Positions 28,907 to 38,563 are shown, counted from the first letter of the stretch. The stretch: DNA of 64,000 nucleotides from Roseomonas sp. CECT 9278 (GCF_918698155.1 NZ_CAKKLX010000009.1:62001-126000), one strand, 5' to 3'. The notes: generated from the sequence alone by a model not told the origin. Made by a program: numbers and translations.

Positions 28907-30304
28907 ATGTCGCTCACCAACCAGCCCGATCCCGAGGAACGCCGGCGCGTCGTCGCGCAGGACCTGCAGAACGTCATGCACCCGATCCTCCAGCACAAGG
29001 CGCTGGAGAAGTCGCAGATGGTGGTGACCGGCGCGCGCGGGTCGACCATCACCGATGCCGACGGCACATCGTACCTCGATGCCATGGCCGGGCTGTGGTG
29101 CGTGAACATCGGCTATGGCCGCACCGAGCTCGCGCAGATCGCCGCCGAGCAGATGGAGCAGATGGCCTACTACCCGCACACGGCCATGAACCTGCCCGCC
29201 GCGCGCCTGGCCGAGCAGATCAACACGCTGATGGGCGGCGACTACCACACCTATTTCGTGAATTCGGGCTCCGAGGCGAACGAGGCCGGCTTCAAGGTCG
29301 CCCGCCAATACGCCAAGCACGAATTCCCCGGCCAGTTCCGCTTCAAGACCATCGCGCGCCACTACGCCTATCACGGCACCACGCTCGCCACGCTGGCGGC
29401 CGGCGGCATGGGCGAACGCAAGATGAAGTTCGAACCCTTCGCGGGCGAGTTCATCCATGTGCCCGCACCGACCTGCTACCGCTGCCCCTACGGGCTGGAA
29501 TACCCGTCCTGCAAGACGGCCTGCGCCACCGCGATCGAGGCGACCATCCAGTCCGAGGGTCCGCAGACGGTCGCGGAAGTGATCGTGGAGCCGATCATGT
29601 CGGGCGTCGGCGTCGCGGTGCCGCCCGACGACTACCTGCCCAAGGTCGAAGCGATCTGCCGCAAATATGACGTGCTGCTGCATGTCGACGAGGTGATCAA
29701 CGGCTTCGGCCGCACGGGAAAGATGTTCGGCCACCAGCACTACGGCATCAGCCCGGACATCATGGCGGTGGCGAAGGGGATCGTCTCCGCCTACCTGCCG
29801 ATCGCGGCCACCGTGGTGAAGAACCGCGTCTTCGAATCCTTCCTCGGCGAGGTCGCGGAATCGCGCCAGGTGATGCAGGTGAACACCTATGGCGGGCACC
29901 CGGCCGCGGCGGCGGTGGCGGTGCGCAACATCGAGATCATGCTCGAGGAACAGCTGCCCCAGCGCGCCGCCAGCATGGGCGCCTACCTGATGGACCAGCT
30001 GCAGGCCGCGCTGTGGAAGCACGGCATCACCGGCGACATCCGCGGCAAGGGGCTGCTGATCGGCATCGAGCTGGTGACGGATCGTGATTCCAAGACCCAG
30101 CTCGACGGCGCGCTGGTCGGCGGCGTGGTGGAATTCTGCAAGGCGAATGGCGTGATCGTCGGGCGCTCCGGCGGCGGGTCGCGGCATTCCAACACCATCG
30201 TGCTGTCGCCGCCGCTGGTGATCACGCGCACCGAATGCGACACGCTGGTCGAGGTGCTGGACCGCGCGCTGGCGCATACCGTCGCGAAGATGGCCGGCGC
30301 CTGA
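28907..30304 (+). CDS. Class III PLP-dependent aminotransferase (omega-amino acid:pyruvate type)
   Basis: A 465-residue fold-type I aminotransferase. The glycine-rich cofactor loop is VNSGSEANEAGFKVAR, the cofactor Asp lies in LLHVDEVINGFGRTGKMFG and the Schiff-base lysine is Lys290 in VAKGIVSAYLP. A CYRCPYGLEYPSCKTAC insert (about residues 190-206) resembles enzymes acting on taurine, putrescine or beta-alanine. The ATG used has GAGGTG about 8 bases upstream; an earlier TTG in frame is rejected. Its neighbours (MFS carrier, hydantoinases) suggest catabolism of a nitrogenous compound, but the amino donor cannot be read from the sequence. Confidence 0.9.
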   Translation: MSLTNQPDPEERRRVVAQDLQNVMHPILQHKALEKSQMVVTGARGSTITDADGTSYLDAMAGLWCVNIGYGRTELAQIAAEQMEQMAYYPHTAMNLPAARLAEQINTLMGGDYHTYFVNSGSEANEAGFKVARQYAKHEFPGQFRFKTIARHYAYHGTTLATLAAGGMGERKMKFEPFAGEFIHVPAPTCYRCPYGLEYPSCKTACATAIEATIQSEGPQTVAEVIVEPIMSGVGVAVPPDDYLPKVEAICRKYDVLLHVDEVINGFGRTGKMFGHQHYGISPDIMAVAKGIVSAYLPIAATVVKNRVFESFLGEVAESRQVMQVNTYGGHPAAAAVAVRNIEIMLEEQLPQRAASMGAYLMDQLQAALWKHGITGDIRGKGLLIGIELVTDRDSKTQLDGALVGGVVEFCKANGVIVGRSGGGSRHSNTIVLSPPLVITRTECDTLVEVLDRALAHTVAKMAGA

Positions 30305-30321
30305 CACAACCCCTGCCGCGC

Positions 30322-31458
30322 ATGCCCTGGGCGCTGCTGGCCGCAGCGTGCCTGGGCATGTTCGCCGCGTCATCGAGCGGCACGACGCGCGCGCCCTTCC
30401 TGATCGACATGGCGCGCGACCTCTCCACCAGCCTGCCGATGGTGGCGAACCTGATGGCACTGACGTCGATCGCCTGGGGCATCACGTCGCTGGTGGCGGG
30501 CGCGGCATCGGATCGCTGGGGGCGCAGGCCCTTCCTGGTCGGCGGGCCGATCGGGCTTGCGCTGTGCCTGGCCGGCGTGGCGGCGGCGCCGGACTACCTG
30601 GCGATGGTGCTGGCCGTCTCGCTCGCGGGGGCCTTCGCGGGTGGCTACACTGGCGTGGTGATGACCGAGGCCTCGGCACGCACGGTGGACCGCCAGCGCG
30701 GGCGCGCGCTGGGCTGGGTGATGTCGGGACAGTCGCTGTCGCTGCTGGTGGGCGTGCCGTTGGCGGCCTGGGCGGGCAGCTTCATCGGCTGGCGCGGCGT
30801 CAGCCTGGGTGTCGGCGCGATCGCGCTGCTGGCGGCGGTGGGGCTGTTCGCGACAACGCTGCGCCCTGTTGCCGTGCGCGCTGCCTCTGCCGCGCGGCCC
30901 AGCCTGCGTGGCGCCATGACCGGCCCGGTGCTGCGCCTGCTCGCGATGGGGGTGGCGGAACGCGTCTGCTACGGCGTCTCGGTGGTGTATTTCGCGACCT
31001 TCCTGCAGGTCTCCTATCGGCTGACGCCGGCGGGTGTCGCGATCCCGCTGGCGGTGATCGCGCTGGGCAATATTCTCGGCACCGTCGTGGGCGGGCAGAT
31101 GGCGGACCGGCTGCCGAACCGGCTGCATGTGTTCGCCGGCGCCATGGTCGGGTCCGCGCTGCTGGCGCTGGTGCTCTACGCCTGGACGCCGGGGCTGTTC
31201 GCGACCGTCGCGATGGGCTTCGCCTACATCTTCGTCAACGCCATCGCGCGGCCGTCGCTGATGGCGGCACTGGCGAATGTGCCCGACGAGGTGCGTGGCA
31301 CGGTGCTTGGGCTGAACGTCACCTCGGCGAGCTTCGGCTGGCTGGGTGCGGCGGCGATCGGCGGCTGGGTGATGGTGAACTTCGGTTTCGCGGGCTTCGG
31401 GCCGCTGGCGGCGGTCTCGGCGCTGATCGGCGCGGCCCTGGCGCTGGCGCGTCGGTGA
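30322..31458 (+). CDS. Major facilitator superfamily transporter
   Basis: A 378-residue, 12-helix inner-membrane carrier. The MFS loop 2-3 signature appears as GAASDRWGRRPFLVGG and its half-repeat as GGQMADRLPNRLHVF in the second half. The start MPWALLAAACLGM places helix one at the N-terminus. It follows the aminotransferase stop by 17 bases and is probably cotranscribed with it. It could import the aminotransferase substrate or export a product; the sequence does not decide. Confidence 0.88.
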   Translation: MPWALLAAACLGMFAASSSGTTRAPFLIDMARDLSTSLPMVANLMALTSIAWGITSLVAGAASDRWGRRPFLVGGPIGLALCLAGVAAAPDYLAMVLAVSLAGAFAGGYTGVVMTEASARTVDRQRGRALGWVMSGQSLSLLVGVPLAAWAGSFIGWRGVSLGVGAIALLAAVGLFATTLRPVAVRAASAARPSLRGAMTGPVLRLLAMGVAERVCYGVSVVYFATFLQVSYRLTPAGVAIPLAVIALGNILGTVVGGQMADRLPNRLHVFAGAMVGSALLALVLYAWTPGLFATVAMGFAYIFVNAIARPSLMAALANVPDEVRGTVLGLNVTSASFGWLGAAAIGGWVMVNFGFAGFGPLAAVSALIGAALALARR

Positions 31459-31463
31459 GCGGG

Positions 31464-31476
31464 GGTTGCGTAAACC
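31464..31476 (+). promoter_or_regulatory. GGTTGCG motif copy 2, upstream of hydantoinase B
   Basis: GGTTGCGTAAACC keeps the GGTT and AACC arms of copy 1 with one extra central base, ending 25 bases before the hydantoinase B start. See the entries at 28863 and 37316. Confidence 0.35.
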
Positions 31477-31501
31477 GCGTGGCGCGGGAACCATTCTGCC
31501 C

Positions 31502-33148
31502 ATGACCGACGCATTCGATCCCATCAGCCTCGAAATCCATTGGTCGCGGTTGATCTCCATCGCCGACGAGGCCGCGACCGGGCTGCTGCGCACCGCCTTC
31601 TCCACCATCGTGCGCGAATCGAACGACTTCGCCACGGTGCTGATGGACCGCAACGGCGACAGCGTGTCCGAGAATACCGGCGGCATCGCGTCCTTCTCCT
31701 GCATCCTGCCCAAGACCACGAAGCACTTCCTGGAACGCTTCCCGGCCGAGACCTGGCGGCCGGGCGATTGCGTCATCACCAACGACCCCTGGCTCGCCAC
31801 CGGCCACCTGCCGGACTTCACCGCGGTCACGCCCATTTTCCATCGCGCCGCGCTGGTCGGCTTCGCCGGATCCATTGCGCATTCGCCCGATGTCGGCGGA
31901 TCGCTGTGGTCGGCCGATTGCCGCGAGTTGTTCGAGGAAGGCATCCGCATCCCGCCGCTGCGCCTGTATCGCGAGGGCACGCGCAACGGCGACCTGGTGG
32001 ATGTGCTGCTGTCCAACGTGCGCGTCCCACGCCAGGTGATGGGCGACCTGGAGGCGCAGGTCGTCGCCAACCAGGTCTGCGCGCAGGGCGTGGCGGAGTT
32101 CCTGTCCGACACCGGCCTGCCGGATTTGCAGGGATTGTCGCGGGCGCTGTCCACCCGCACCGATGCGGCGATGCGCCGCGCCATCGCGGCACTGCCCGAC
32201 GGCACCTGGCGCAGCACGCTGGAAGCCGATGGCTTCGACGAGGCGATCACGCGCATCGAGTGCGAGGTCACCATCCGCGGCGACACCATGCACATCGACT
32301 ATGCCGGCACCTCGCCGCAGGTCGATCGCGGCATCAACTGCGTGATGAACTACACGCATGCCTATTCGGTCTATCCGGTGAAATGCGCGCTGGATCCCTT
32401 CACGCCGCGCAACGAGGGTTCCTACCAGGCGGTCACCGTCAGCGCGCCCGACGGCAGCATCCTGAACCCACGCTTTCCTGCTCCGTGTTCGGCACGGCAG
32501 CTCACGGGCCATCTGCTGGCGGGTGCCATCTACAAGGCGCTGGCGCCGGTGATGCCAGACAGGATCATCGGCGAATGCGGCGGCGCGCCGACCATGCGCG
32601 CGCTGTTCAGCGGGCATGACCGCGAGGGCGACCGGTTCTCGCAGGTGCTGTTCGCCAGTGGTGGCATGGGTGCGTCGCCGCATCGCGACGGGCTGCCGAC
32701 CACGGCCTTCCCAACGAATGTCGGCGCCGGGTCGATCGAGGCGTATGAATCCGTCGCACCGCTGGTGGTGTGGAAGAAGCAGCTGCTGCCGGATTCCGGC
32801 GGCGCCGGGCAGTTCCGAGGCGGGCTCGGGCAGGATGTCGAGATCGAGGTCCGCGCACCGGATGCCGTGCGGCTGTCGCTGCTGTCGGATCGGCGGGACC
32901 ATCCGGCGCAAGGCGTGCTCGGTGGTGGGGCGGGGGCTTCGGCGGTGATCGAACTCGCGGACGGCACGCGGCCGCATCCGAAATCGCGCACGACGGTCGC
33001 GGCGGGTGCGCGGCTGCGGATGCACTATGCCGGGGGCGGCGGCTACGGCGACCCGAAGGACCGCGACCCGGCCGCGCTCGCCGAGGATATCCGCAATGGC
33101 TATGTCACGCCCGAGGGCGCAGCGCGCGACTACGGGGTGAAGGCATGA
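31502..33148 (+). CDS. hyuB: Hydantoinase B / oxoprolinase subunit B family protein
   Basis: A 548-residue large hydrolase subunit of the ATP-dependent hydantoinase/5-oxoprolinase/acetophenone-carboxylase superfamily. It begins DPISLEIHWSRLISIADEAA and has FSTIVRESNDFATVLMD, TNDPWLATGHLPDF, the conserved HSPDVGG and the glycine-rich end RMHYAGGGGYGDP. It overlaps the next gene by 4 bases (ATGA), and the two polypeptides are expected to form one enzyme opening a cyclic amide or carboxylating a ketone at the expense of ATP. The exact substrate is not evident; an adjoining Bug receptor suggests it is an imported carboxylated compound. Confidence 0.92.
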   Translation: MTDAFDPISLEIHWSRLISIADEAATGLLRTAFSTIVRESNDFATVLMDRNGDSVSENTGGIASFSCILPKTTKHFLERFPAETWRPGDCVITNDPWLATGHLPDFTAVTPIFHRAALVGFAGSIAHSPDVGGSLWSADCRELFEEGIRIPPLRLYREGTRNGDLVDVLLSNVRVPRQVMGDLEAQVVANQVCAQGVAEFLSDTGLPDLQGLSRALSTRTDAAMRRAIAALPDGTWRSTLEADGFDEAITRIECEVTIRGDTMHIDYAGTSPQVDRGINCVMNYTHAYSVYPVKCALDPFTPRNEGSYQAVTVSAPDGSILNPRFPAPCSARQLTGHLLAGAIYKALAPVMPDRIIGECGGAPTMRALFSGHDREGDRFSQVLFASGGMGASPHRDGLPTTAFPTNVGAGSIEAYESVAPLVVWKKQLLPDSGGAGQFRGGLGQDVEIEVRAPDAVRLSLLSDRRDHPAQGVLGGGAGASAVIELADGTRPHPKSRTTVAAGARLRMHYAGGGGYGDPKDRDPAALAEDIRNGYVTPEGAARDYGVKA

Positions 33149-35247
33149 CCGCGACGGCACGCATCGGCGTCGATGTCGGCGGCACCTTCACCGATTTCGT
33201 GCTGCACGACCCCACGCGCAATCTGGTCGCCACCGGGAAGCGGCTGACCACGCCGGATGATCCGTCCGAGGCCATCATCGCCGGCATTGCGCGGCTGCTG
33301 GAGGAAACCGGCCTGCCGCCCGTAGCCCTTCATTCGGTGGTGCACGGCACGACGCTGGTCACCAACACCATCATCGAGCGCACCGGCTGCAAGGTCGGCC
33401 TGCTGACCACCGAGGGCTTCCGCGATTCCATCGAGATCGGCAAGGAAACCCGCTACGACCTGTATGACCTGTTCCTCGAACCCGCGCCCACGCTGGTGCC
33501 GCGCGCGCTGCGCCTGGAAGTGCCGGGGCGGCTCGATGTGCATGGGGAGGAACTGAAGCCGCTCGATGAAGCCGCCGTGCGCCGCCAGGCCGATGCGCTG
33601 GTCGCCGAAGGTGTCGAGGCCATCGCCATCGGCTTCATGCATGCCTGGCGCGACCCGCGGCACGAACGCCGGGCGGCGGAGATCGTGCGCGCGGCGCATC
33701 CGGGCATTGCCATCACGCTGTCGTCGTCGGTCGCACCCGAGATCCGCGAATTCGAACGCATCTCCACCGCCTGCGCGAACGCCTATGTGCAGCCGCGCAT
33801 GCTGCGCTACCTCGACCGCCTGGAAGCACGGCTGGCCGAGATGGGTGTGGCCGGCGCGCTGTACGTCATGCTGTCGGGTGGCGGCATCGCCTCCGTGCAG
33901 GAAGCCAAGGACTACCCGATCCGCCTGATCGAATCCGGCCCGGCCGCGGGTGCCATGGCGGCGTCGTGGCTCGCGAGGCAATCCGGCCTGGATCACGTCG
34001 TGTCCTACGACATGGGCGGCACCACCGCGAAGATGTGCCTGATCGAGAACGGCGCACCCGACCGCAAGTTCGAGTTCGAAGCGGGGCGCGTGCGGCGCTT
34101 CCAGAAGGGGTCCGGCCTGCCGCTGAAGGTGTCGGTCGTCGACATGATCGAGATCGGCGCCGGTGGTGGGTCCATCGCGCGGGTCGAGGAAGGCTCCGGC
34201 CTGATGAAGGTCGGCCCGCGCAGCGCCGGCGCGAAGCCCGGGCCGATCTGCTACGGGCGCGGCGGCACGGAACCGACCGTGACCGATTCCGACCTGGTGC
34301 TCGGCCGGCTCGACCCGTCCTATTTCCTCGGCGGCGAGATGGCGCTCGACATCGATGCGGTGAAGCGCGCGGTGACCGACCGGCTCGCGACGTCGCTGAA
34401 CGTCACGCCTGATGATGCCGCGCTCGGCATTCGCCGCATCGTGGACGAGACCATGGCGGCGGCGACGCGCATGCACCTCGCCGAGAAGGGCCGCGACCCG
34501 CGCCGCTACACCCTCATCGCCTTCGGCGGCGCAGGTCCTGTCCATGCCTGCGACCTCGCGCGGCTGCTCAAGATGCGGCGCGTGGTGGTGCCGCTCGGCG
34601 CGGGCGTGGCCTCCGCGCTGGGCTTCCTGGTGGCGCCGCCGGCGACCGACCTGGTGCGATCGCTGGTCGGGCGGATCGAGCGCATCGACTGGGCCAAGGT
34701 GGCGTCGCTGTATGCCGAGATGGCGGAGGAAGCGCGCGCGCTGCTGACCGGCGCCGGCGCCGATCCCGCGACCATCGCGTTCCGCCCGGCGGCCGACATG
34801 CGCTATGTCGGCCAGGGCTTCGAGATTCCGGTGCCGCTGCCGACGCTCACGCCGACCGTCGCCGACCTGCCGGCGATCCGCGACTCCTTCCTCGCGTCCT
34901 ACCGCGAACGCTTCGGCCGCGCGCTGGATGAACTGCCGATCGAGGCGCTGACCTGGCGCCTCGCCGCGGCCGCACCGGGCCGCAACATCGACATGAAGGG
35001 CGCCAACATCATCGAGGGCCGCACCGCGCAGCGCGGCATGAGGCGTGCCCTGTTCGAACACCATGGCTGGCAGGATTGCGCCGTGATCGACCGCTACGCG
35101 CTGGCCCCCGGCGCGCGTTTTGCCGGCCCCGCGCTGGTGGAGGAACGCGAATCCACCTGCGCGATCCCGCCTGGCGCGACCGCGACGGTCGATGCCTTCC
35201 GCAACCTCGTCATCGATCTTCCGACCCCCCAGGAGGCTTCGCCATGA
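33145..35247 (+). CDS. hyuA: Hydantoinase A / oxoprolinase subunit A family protein
   Basis: A 700-residue subunit with an actin/hexokinase-type ATPase fold, partner of the upstream HyuB. The phosphate-binding start is IGVDVGGTFTDFVLHD; other landmarks are HSVVHGTTLVTNTIIERTG, the second nucleotide motif VVSYDMGGTTAKMCLIE, IGAGGGSIAR and AFGGAGPVHACDLAR. The start overlaps the hyuB stop by 4 bases and its own stop overlaps the start of the Bug receptor gene by 4 bases, making a three-gene translationally coupled operon. It acts in the cytoplasm. Oxoprolinase, hydantoinase and ketone carboxylase activities are all compatible. Confidence 0.93.
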   Translation: MTATARIGVDVGGTFTDFVLHDPTRNLVATGKRLTTPDDPSEAIIAGIARLLEETGLPPVALHSVVHGTTLVTNTIIERTGCKVGLLTTEGFRDSIEIGKETRYDLYDLFLEPAPTLVPRALRLEVPGRLDVHGEELKPLDEAAVRRQADALVAEGVEAIAIGFMHAWRDPRHERRAAEIVRAAHPGIAITLSSSVAPEIREFERISTACANAYVQPRMLRYLDRLEARLAEMGVAGALYVMLSGGGIASVQEAKDYPIRLIESGPAAGAMAASWLARQSGLDHVVSYDMGGTTAKMCLIENGAPDRKFEFEAGRVRRFQKGSGLPLKVSVVDMIEIGAGGGSIARVEEGSGLMKVGPRSAGAKPGPICYGRGGTEPTVTDSDLVLGRLDPSYFLGGEMALDIDAVKRAVTDRLATSLNVTPDDAALGIRRIVDETMAAATRMHLAEKGRDPRRYTLIAFGGAGPVHACDLARLLKMRRVVVPLGAGVASALGFLVAPPATDLVRSLVGRIERIDWAKVASLYAEMAEEARALLTGAGADPATIAFRPAADMRYVGQGFEIPVPLPTLTPTVADLPAIRDSFLASYRERFGRALDELPIEALTWRLAAAAPGRNIDMKGANIIEGRTAQRGMRRALFEHHGWQDCAVIDRYALAPGARFAGPALVEERESTCAIPPGATATVDAFRNLVIDLPTPQEASP

Positions 35248-36224
35248 CCACGCTGCATCGCCGTTCGCTGCTGGCCGGCGCGTTCGCCCTGCCCGCCCTG
35301 CACGCCGCACATGCCCAGGCGCCCTGGCCGACGCGCCCGGTCACCATGGTGAACCCGTGGCCCGCGGGCGGATCGTCCGACACCATGACGCGGCTCTTCG
35401 CGCAGCGCTTCGGCCAGGTGTTCGGCCAGACGTTCGTGGTCGAGAACCGCGCCGGCGCGTCGGGCACCATCGGCCACAATCACGTCGCGCAGCAGCGGCC
35501 GGATGGATATACGCTGCTGTTCGCGACCAACAGCACCTATGCGATCGCGCCGCATCTGATCAGCCCGCTGCCCTACGACAATCGCGCGGCCTTCACCGGC
35601 ATCTCGCTGGTGGCGCGCACGGCGCAGTCGGTCTGCGTGCACCCGTCCGTGCCGGTGAACACGATCCAGGACTTCCTCGCCTATGTCCGCGCACGGCCGG
35701 GCGAGGTGAATTTCTCCTCCGCCGGCATCGGCGCCACCAGCCACCTGGCGACGGAACTGCTGATGGCGGCGGCGGGGCTGAACATGGTGCACGTGCCCTA
35801 TCGCGGCGGCGCGCCATCCGCGCAGGCGGTGATCGCCGGCGAGACGAAGATGTCCTTCATCGACGCCATCACCGCGCTGCCGCATCGCGCCGCCGGCACG
35901 CTGAAGCTGCTGGCCGTGAGCACCGCCACGCGATCGCCGCTCGCGCAGGATGTACCCACGCTGCAGGAAGCGGGCGTAGCGGGTTTCGAATCCTCGACCG
36001 ACATGGCGCTGATGGCGCCGGCCAACCTGCCGGAACCCATCGCCACGCGGCTGTCGCAGGCGGTGCGCGCGGCGGTGACGGATGCGGCCTTCCGCCAGCA
36101 AATCATCGCGCAGGGCGCCGATCCGGTCGGCAGCAGCCCGGCGGAATTCGCCGCCTACTGGACCGCGGAATCGGAGAAATGGGGCGGGCTGATTCGCGCC
36201 CGTGGCATTCGCATGCCGGGCTGA
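35244..36224 (+). CDS. Bug-family tripartite tricarboxylate transporter receptor (with HyuAB)
   Basis: A 326-residue periplasmic solute-binding protein. The signal peptide has a twin-arginine-like HRRSLLAGAFALPALHAAHAQ. Mature-domain family landmarks are PVTMVNPWPAGGSSDTMTR, VVENRAGASGTIG, GINFSSAG-like NFSSAGIGATSHLA and HVPYRGGAPS. AGGAGG lies 8 bases upstream and the start overlaps the hyuA stop by 4 bases. Bug receptors bind carboxylates and hand them to TctA/TctB membrane proteins, which are not encoded nearby. The coupling suggests it binds the compound processed by HyuAB. It ends exactly where the convergent glutathione transferase gene ends. Confidence 0.93.
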   Translation: MTTLHRRSLLAGAFALPALHAAHAQAPWPTRPVTMVNPWPAGGSSDTMTRLFAQRFGQVFGQTFVVENRAGASGTIGHNHVAQQRPDGYTLLFATNSTYAIAPHLISPLPYDNRAAFTGISLVARTAQSVCVHPSVPVNTIQDFLAYVRARPGEVNFSSAGIGATSHLATELLMAAAGLNMVHVPYRGGAPSAQAVIAGETKMSFIDAITALPHRAAGTLKLLAVSTATRSPLAQDVPTLQEAGVAGFESSTDMALMAPANLPEPIATRLSQAVRAAVTDAAFRQQIIAQGADPVGSSPAEFAAYWTAESEKWGGLIRARGIRMPG

Positions 36225-36830
36225 TCAGCGGGCCGGCGGAACGGTCTGCGCGACGCTTGGGCGCGTCTGCGCGGCATCGAACAGCGCGGCAAGCGCGGGG
36301 CGCGCCAGTCGCCACGCGAAGACCGTGTGGCGACGTTCGCAATAGCCCAGCAGCGCGACCAGCGCGAACCACGCCGCGTCGCGCGCCGCGAAGGCGCCGG
36401 TCGCGACATCGCGCTCCAGCGCATCGGCCACGCGCACCGCGCGCAGCGCCTCCAGTGCGATGACGCCGGGCGAGCGCTCATGCTCCGGGCGCCGCAATTC
36501 ACGGTTCCACACCGCGATGCCGTCCATCATGCCGAGCACGCGCCCGTACCCGGCCAGCGCGCGCGGGCGGTCCGCGCCAGGCAGCAGCCGCTGCCCTTGC
36601 GGCACCAGTGAATCCAGCACCATCAGCACCGGGGTGGTCTCGGTGATGGTGGTACCATCCGCCAGCACCAGCGAGGGCACGCGCCCCACCGGGTTGTGCG
36701 GCAGCAGCACCGAGGCCGGGTCGCGCAACGTCGCTTCCTCGACCGCGACGCGGTCCTGCAGGCCGAGCTCGATCACCGCCATCCGGGCGATGCGGGCATA
36801 GGGGGAACCGGGCGCGTGGTACAGTTTCAT
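36225..36830 (-). CDS. Glutathione S-transferase family protein
   Basis: A 201-residue cytosolic protein with an N-terminal thioredoxin-like domain (MKLYHAPGSPYARIARMAV, then NPVGRVPSLVLADGTTITE, whose cis-proline and E/T segment bind glutathione) and an all-helical C-terminal domain from about residue 85. Conjugation of glutathione to an electrophile or a dehalogenase/isomerase role is possible; the class is unclear. Its stop abuts that of the convergent Bug gene with no gap. The start is divergent from the thioesterase gene across 51 bases. Confidence 0.9.
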   Translation of the reverse strand: MKLYHAPGSPYARIARMAVIELGLQDRVAVEEATLRDPASVLLPHNPVGRVPSLVLADGTTITETTPVLMVLDSLVPQGQRLLPGADRPRALAGYGRVLGMMDGIAVWNRELRRPEHERSPGVIALEALRAVRVADALERDVATGAFAARDAAWFALVALLGYCERRHTVFAWRLARPALAALFDAAQTRPSVAQTVPPAR

Positions 36831-36881
36831 GGCGCCACGCTACCACCGCGGATTGACGCCGCCAGCCCACTGCGCGAATCC

Positions 36882-37313
36882 ATGCGCATGACCGACACGC
36901 CCTTCGACCCCGCTGCCCATGGCTGGAAGATCCTCAACTGGCACGATGAAGGGTTCCCGACCCTGGTCGGCCCGTTCTGGTCCAGGAAGTCCGATGGCGG
37001 ATGGTCCTATGGCCTGGTGGCCGAACCGCGCCACGGCAACGCGCATGGCATCATCCATGGCGGCATGCTGGTCACCTTCCTCGACCAGATCCTGGGCGTG
37101 ACGTGCTGGGAAGCTGCGGCGCGCGGGCCGGTGGTGACCATCCAGCTCAACACGCATTTCGTCTCGGGCGCGCGCGCCGGCGAATTCCTGGAAGCCCGCG
37201 CGGAGGCCGTGCGCGCCACGCGATCCGTGGTGTTCGTGCGCGGCCAGATCACGGTGGGCGATCGCATCGTCGCCACCGCTGATGGCGTGTGGAAGCGGCT
37301 GGGCGCGCCCTAG
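36882..37313 (+). CDS. Hotdog-fold thioesterase (PaaI/acyl-CoA thioesterase type)
   Basis: A 143-residue hotdog protein with [18 protein letters not shown], the catalytic-loop pattern of PaaI-type acyl-CoA thioesterases, and [25 protein letters not shown] as the beta-sheet core. It probably hydrolyses an acyl- or aryl-CoA in the cytoplasm. No Shine-Dalgarno sequence precedes the start, and a second ATG lies two codons later at 36888, so the transcript may be leaderless. A thiolase gene follows after 46 bases. Confidence 0.88.
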   Translation: MRMTDTPFDPAAHGWKILNWHDEGFPTLVGPFWSRKSDGGWSYGLVAEPRHGNAHGIIHGGMLVTFLDQILGVTCWEAAARGPVVTIQLNTHFVSGARAGEFLEARAEAVRATRSVVFVRGQITVGDRIVATADGVWKRLGAP

Positions 37314-37315
37314 CC

Positions 37316-37327
37316 GGTTGCGCTACC
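37316..37327 (+). promoter_or_regulatory. GGTTGCG motif copy 3, upstream of the thiolase gene
   Basis: GGTTGCGCTACC differs from the perfect palindrome of copy 1 at one base and ends 32 bases before the thiolase start. Its 5' end touches the thioesterase stop codon region. Read as a promoter, GCTACCCT could be a weak -10. Confidence 0.35.
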
Positions 37328-37359
37328 CTCGGCGCAACGCCCAGGGGAGGGAAGCGCCA

Positions 37360-38562
37360 ATGCGCAGCGCCGTCATCGTCTCGACCGCCCGCACGCCGAT
37401 CGGGCGTGCCTATCGCGGGGCCTTCAACGACACCAACGCGCAGACGCTGGGCGGGCACGCGGTGCGCGCCGCCGTCGAACGCGCGCGGCTCGACCCGGCG
37501 GAGGTCGAGGACGTCATCATGGGCGCGGCGCTCCAGCAGGGCTGCCAGGGGTCGAATGTCGGGCGCCAGGTCGCGCTGGCGGCGGGGCTGCCGGACTCCG
37601 TGCCGGGCATGTCGCTGGATCGGCAATGTTCCTCCGGCCTCATGGCGATCGCGACCGCAGCGAAGCAGATCCTGCACGACGGGATGCAGGTCGCGGTCGG
37701 CGGCGGGCTGGAATCCATCTCGCTCGTGCAGAACGACAAGGCCAACTGGTTCCGCCGCGCGGATCCCGCGCTGATGGAGCGCGTGCCCGCGCTGTACATG
37801 TCGATGCTGGAGACCGCCGAGATCGTCGCCGACCGCTATGGCGTGTCGCGCGACGCGCAGGACGACTACGCCTTCGCCAGCCAGATGCGCACGGCGGCCG
37901 CCCAGGCGCGCGGCGCCTTCGACGACGAGATCGTGCCCTTGCCCAGCGTGATGAAGCTGGTGAATCGCGAGACCGGCGAGAGCAAGGACGTGCCCACCAC
38001 GCTGGCCCGCGACGAGGGCAACCGCGCCGACACGACGCTGGAGGGCCTGAAGTCGCTGAAGCCGGTGTTCAAGGACGGCATGGTGGTGAAGGAGGGCCGC
38101 TTCATCACCGCCGGCAATGCCAGCCAGCTCAGCGATGGCGCATCGGCTGCCGTGCTGATGGAGGAAGCCGAGGCATCGCGCCGCGGCCTGCATCCGCTCG
38201 GCATCTATCGCGGCATGGCGGTGGCGGGCTGCGATCCGGGCGAGATGGGCATCGGCCCGGTCTTCGCCGTGCCGAAGCTGCTGGCGCAGCATGGCTTGAA
38301 GATCGACGACATCGGCCTGTGGGAATTGAACGAGGCCTTCGCCTGCCAGGTGATTTTCTGCCGCGACCGCCTGGGCATTCCGCAGGAACGCCTGAACGTG
38401 GATGGTGGCGCGATCTCGATCGGCCATCCCTATGGCATGTCGGGCGCGCGCATGGCGGGGCATGCGCTGATCGAAGGCAAGCGTCGTGGCGCGAAGTACG
38501 TGGTGGTGACGATGTGCGTCGGCGGCGGCCAGGGTGCCGCCGGCTTGTTCGAGGTGGCGTGA
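37360..38562 (+). CDS. Acetyl-CoA C-acyltransferase (thiolase)
   Basis: A 400-residue thiolase condensing or cleaving acyl-CoA with CoA. The nucleophile is Cys90 in [14 protein letters not shown], the histidine lies in [17 protein letters not shown] and the second cysteine in [17 protein letters not shown]. Length and segment order fit degradative or biosynthetic thiolases. GGGGAGGG lies about 8 bases upstream. It ends one base before the convergent Bug gene ends. Its partners for a full beta-oxidation spiral are not adjacent, although a hydratase is encoded at 20 kb. Confidence 0.94.
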   Translation: MRSAVIVSTARTPIGRAYRGAFNDTNAQTLGGHAVRAAVERARLDPAEVEDVIMGAALQQGCQGSNVGRQVALAAGLPDSVPGMSLDRQCSSGLMAIATAAKQILHDGMQVAVGGGLESISLVQNDKANWFRRADPALMERVPALYMSMLETAEIVADRYGVSRDAQDDYAFASQMRTAAAQARGAFDDEIVPLPSVMKLVNRETGESKDVPTTLARDEGNRADTTLEGLKSLKPVFKDGMVVKEGRFITAGNASQLSDGASAAVLMEEAEASRRGLHPLGIYRGMAVAGCDPGEMGIGPVFAVPKLLAQHGLKIDDIGLWELNEAFACQVIFCRDRLGIPQERLNVDGGAISIGHPYGMSGARMAGHALIEGKRRGAKYVVVTMCVGGGQGAAGLFEVA

Positions 38563-38563
38563 G

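Noticed and set aside
34000..36020. TTCGAATCC-type T-loop at about 35986 as part of a tRNA
   Set aside because: It lies inside the Bug receptor coding sequence and no acceptor or anticodon stems pair around it.
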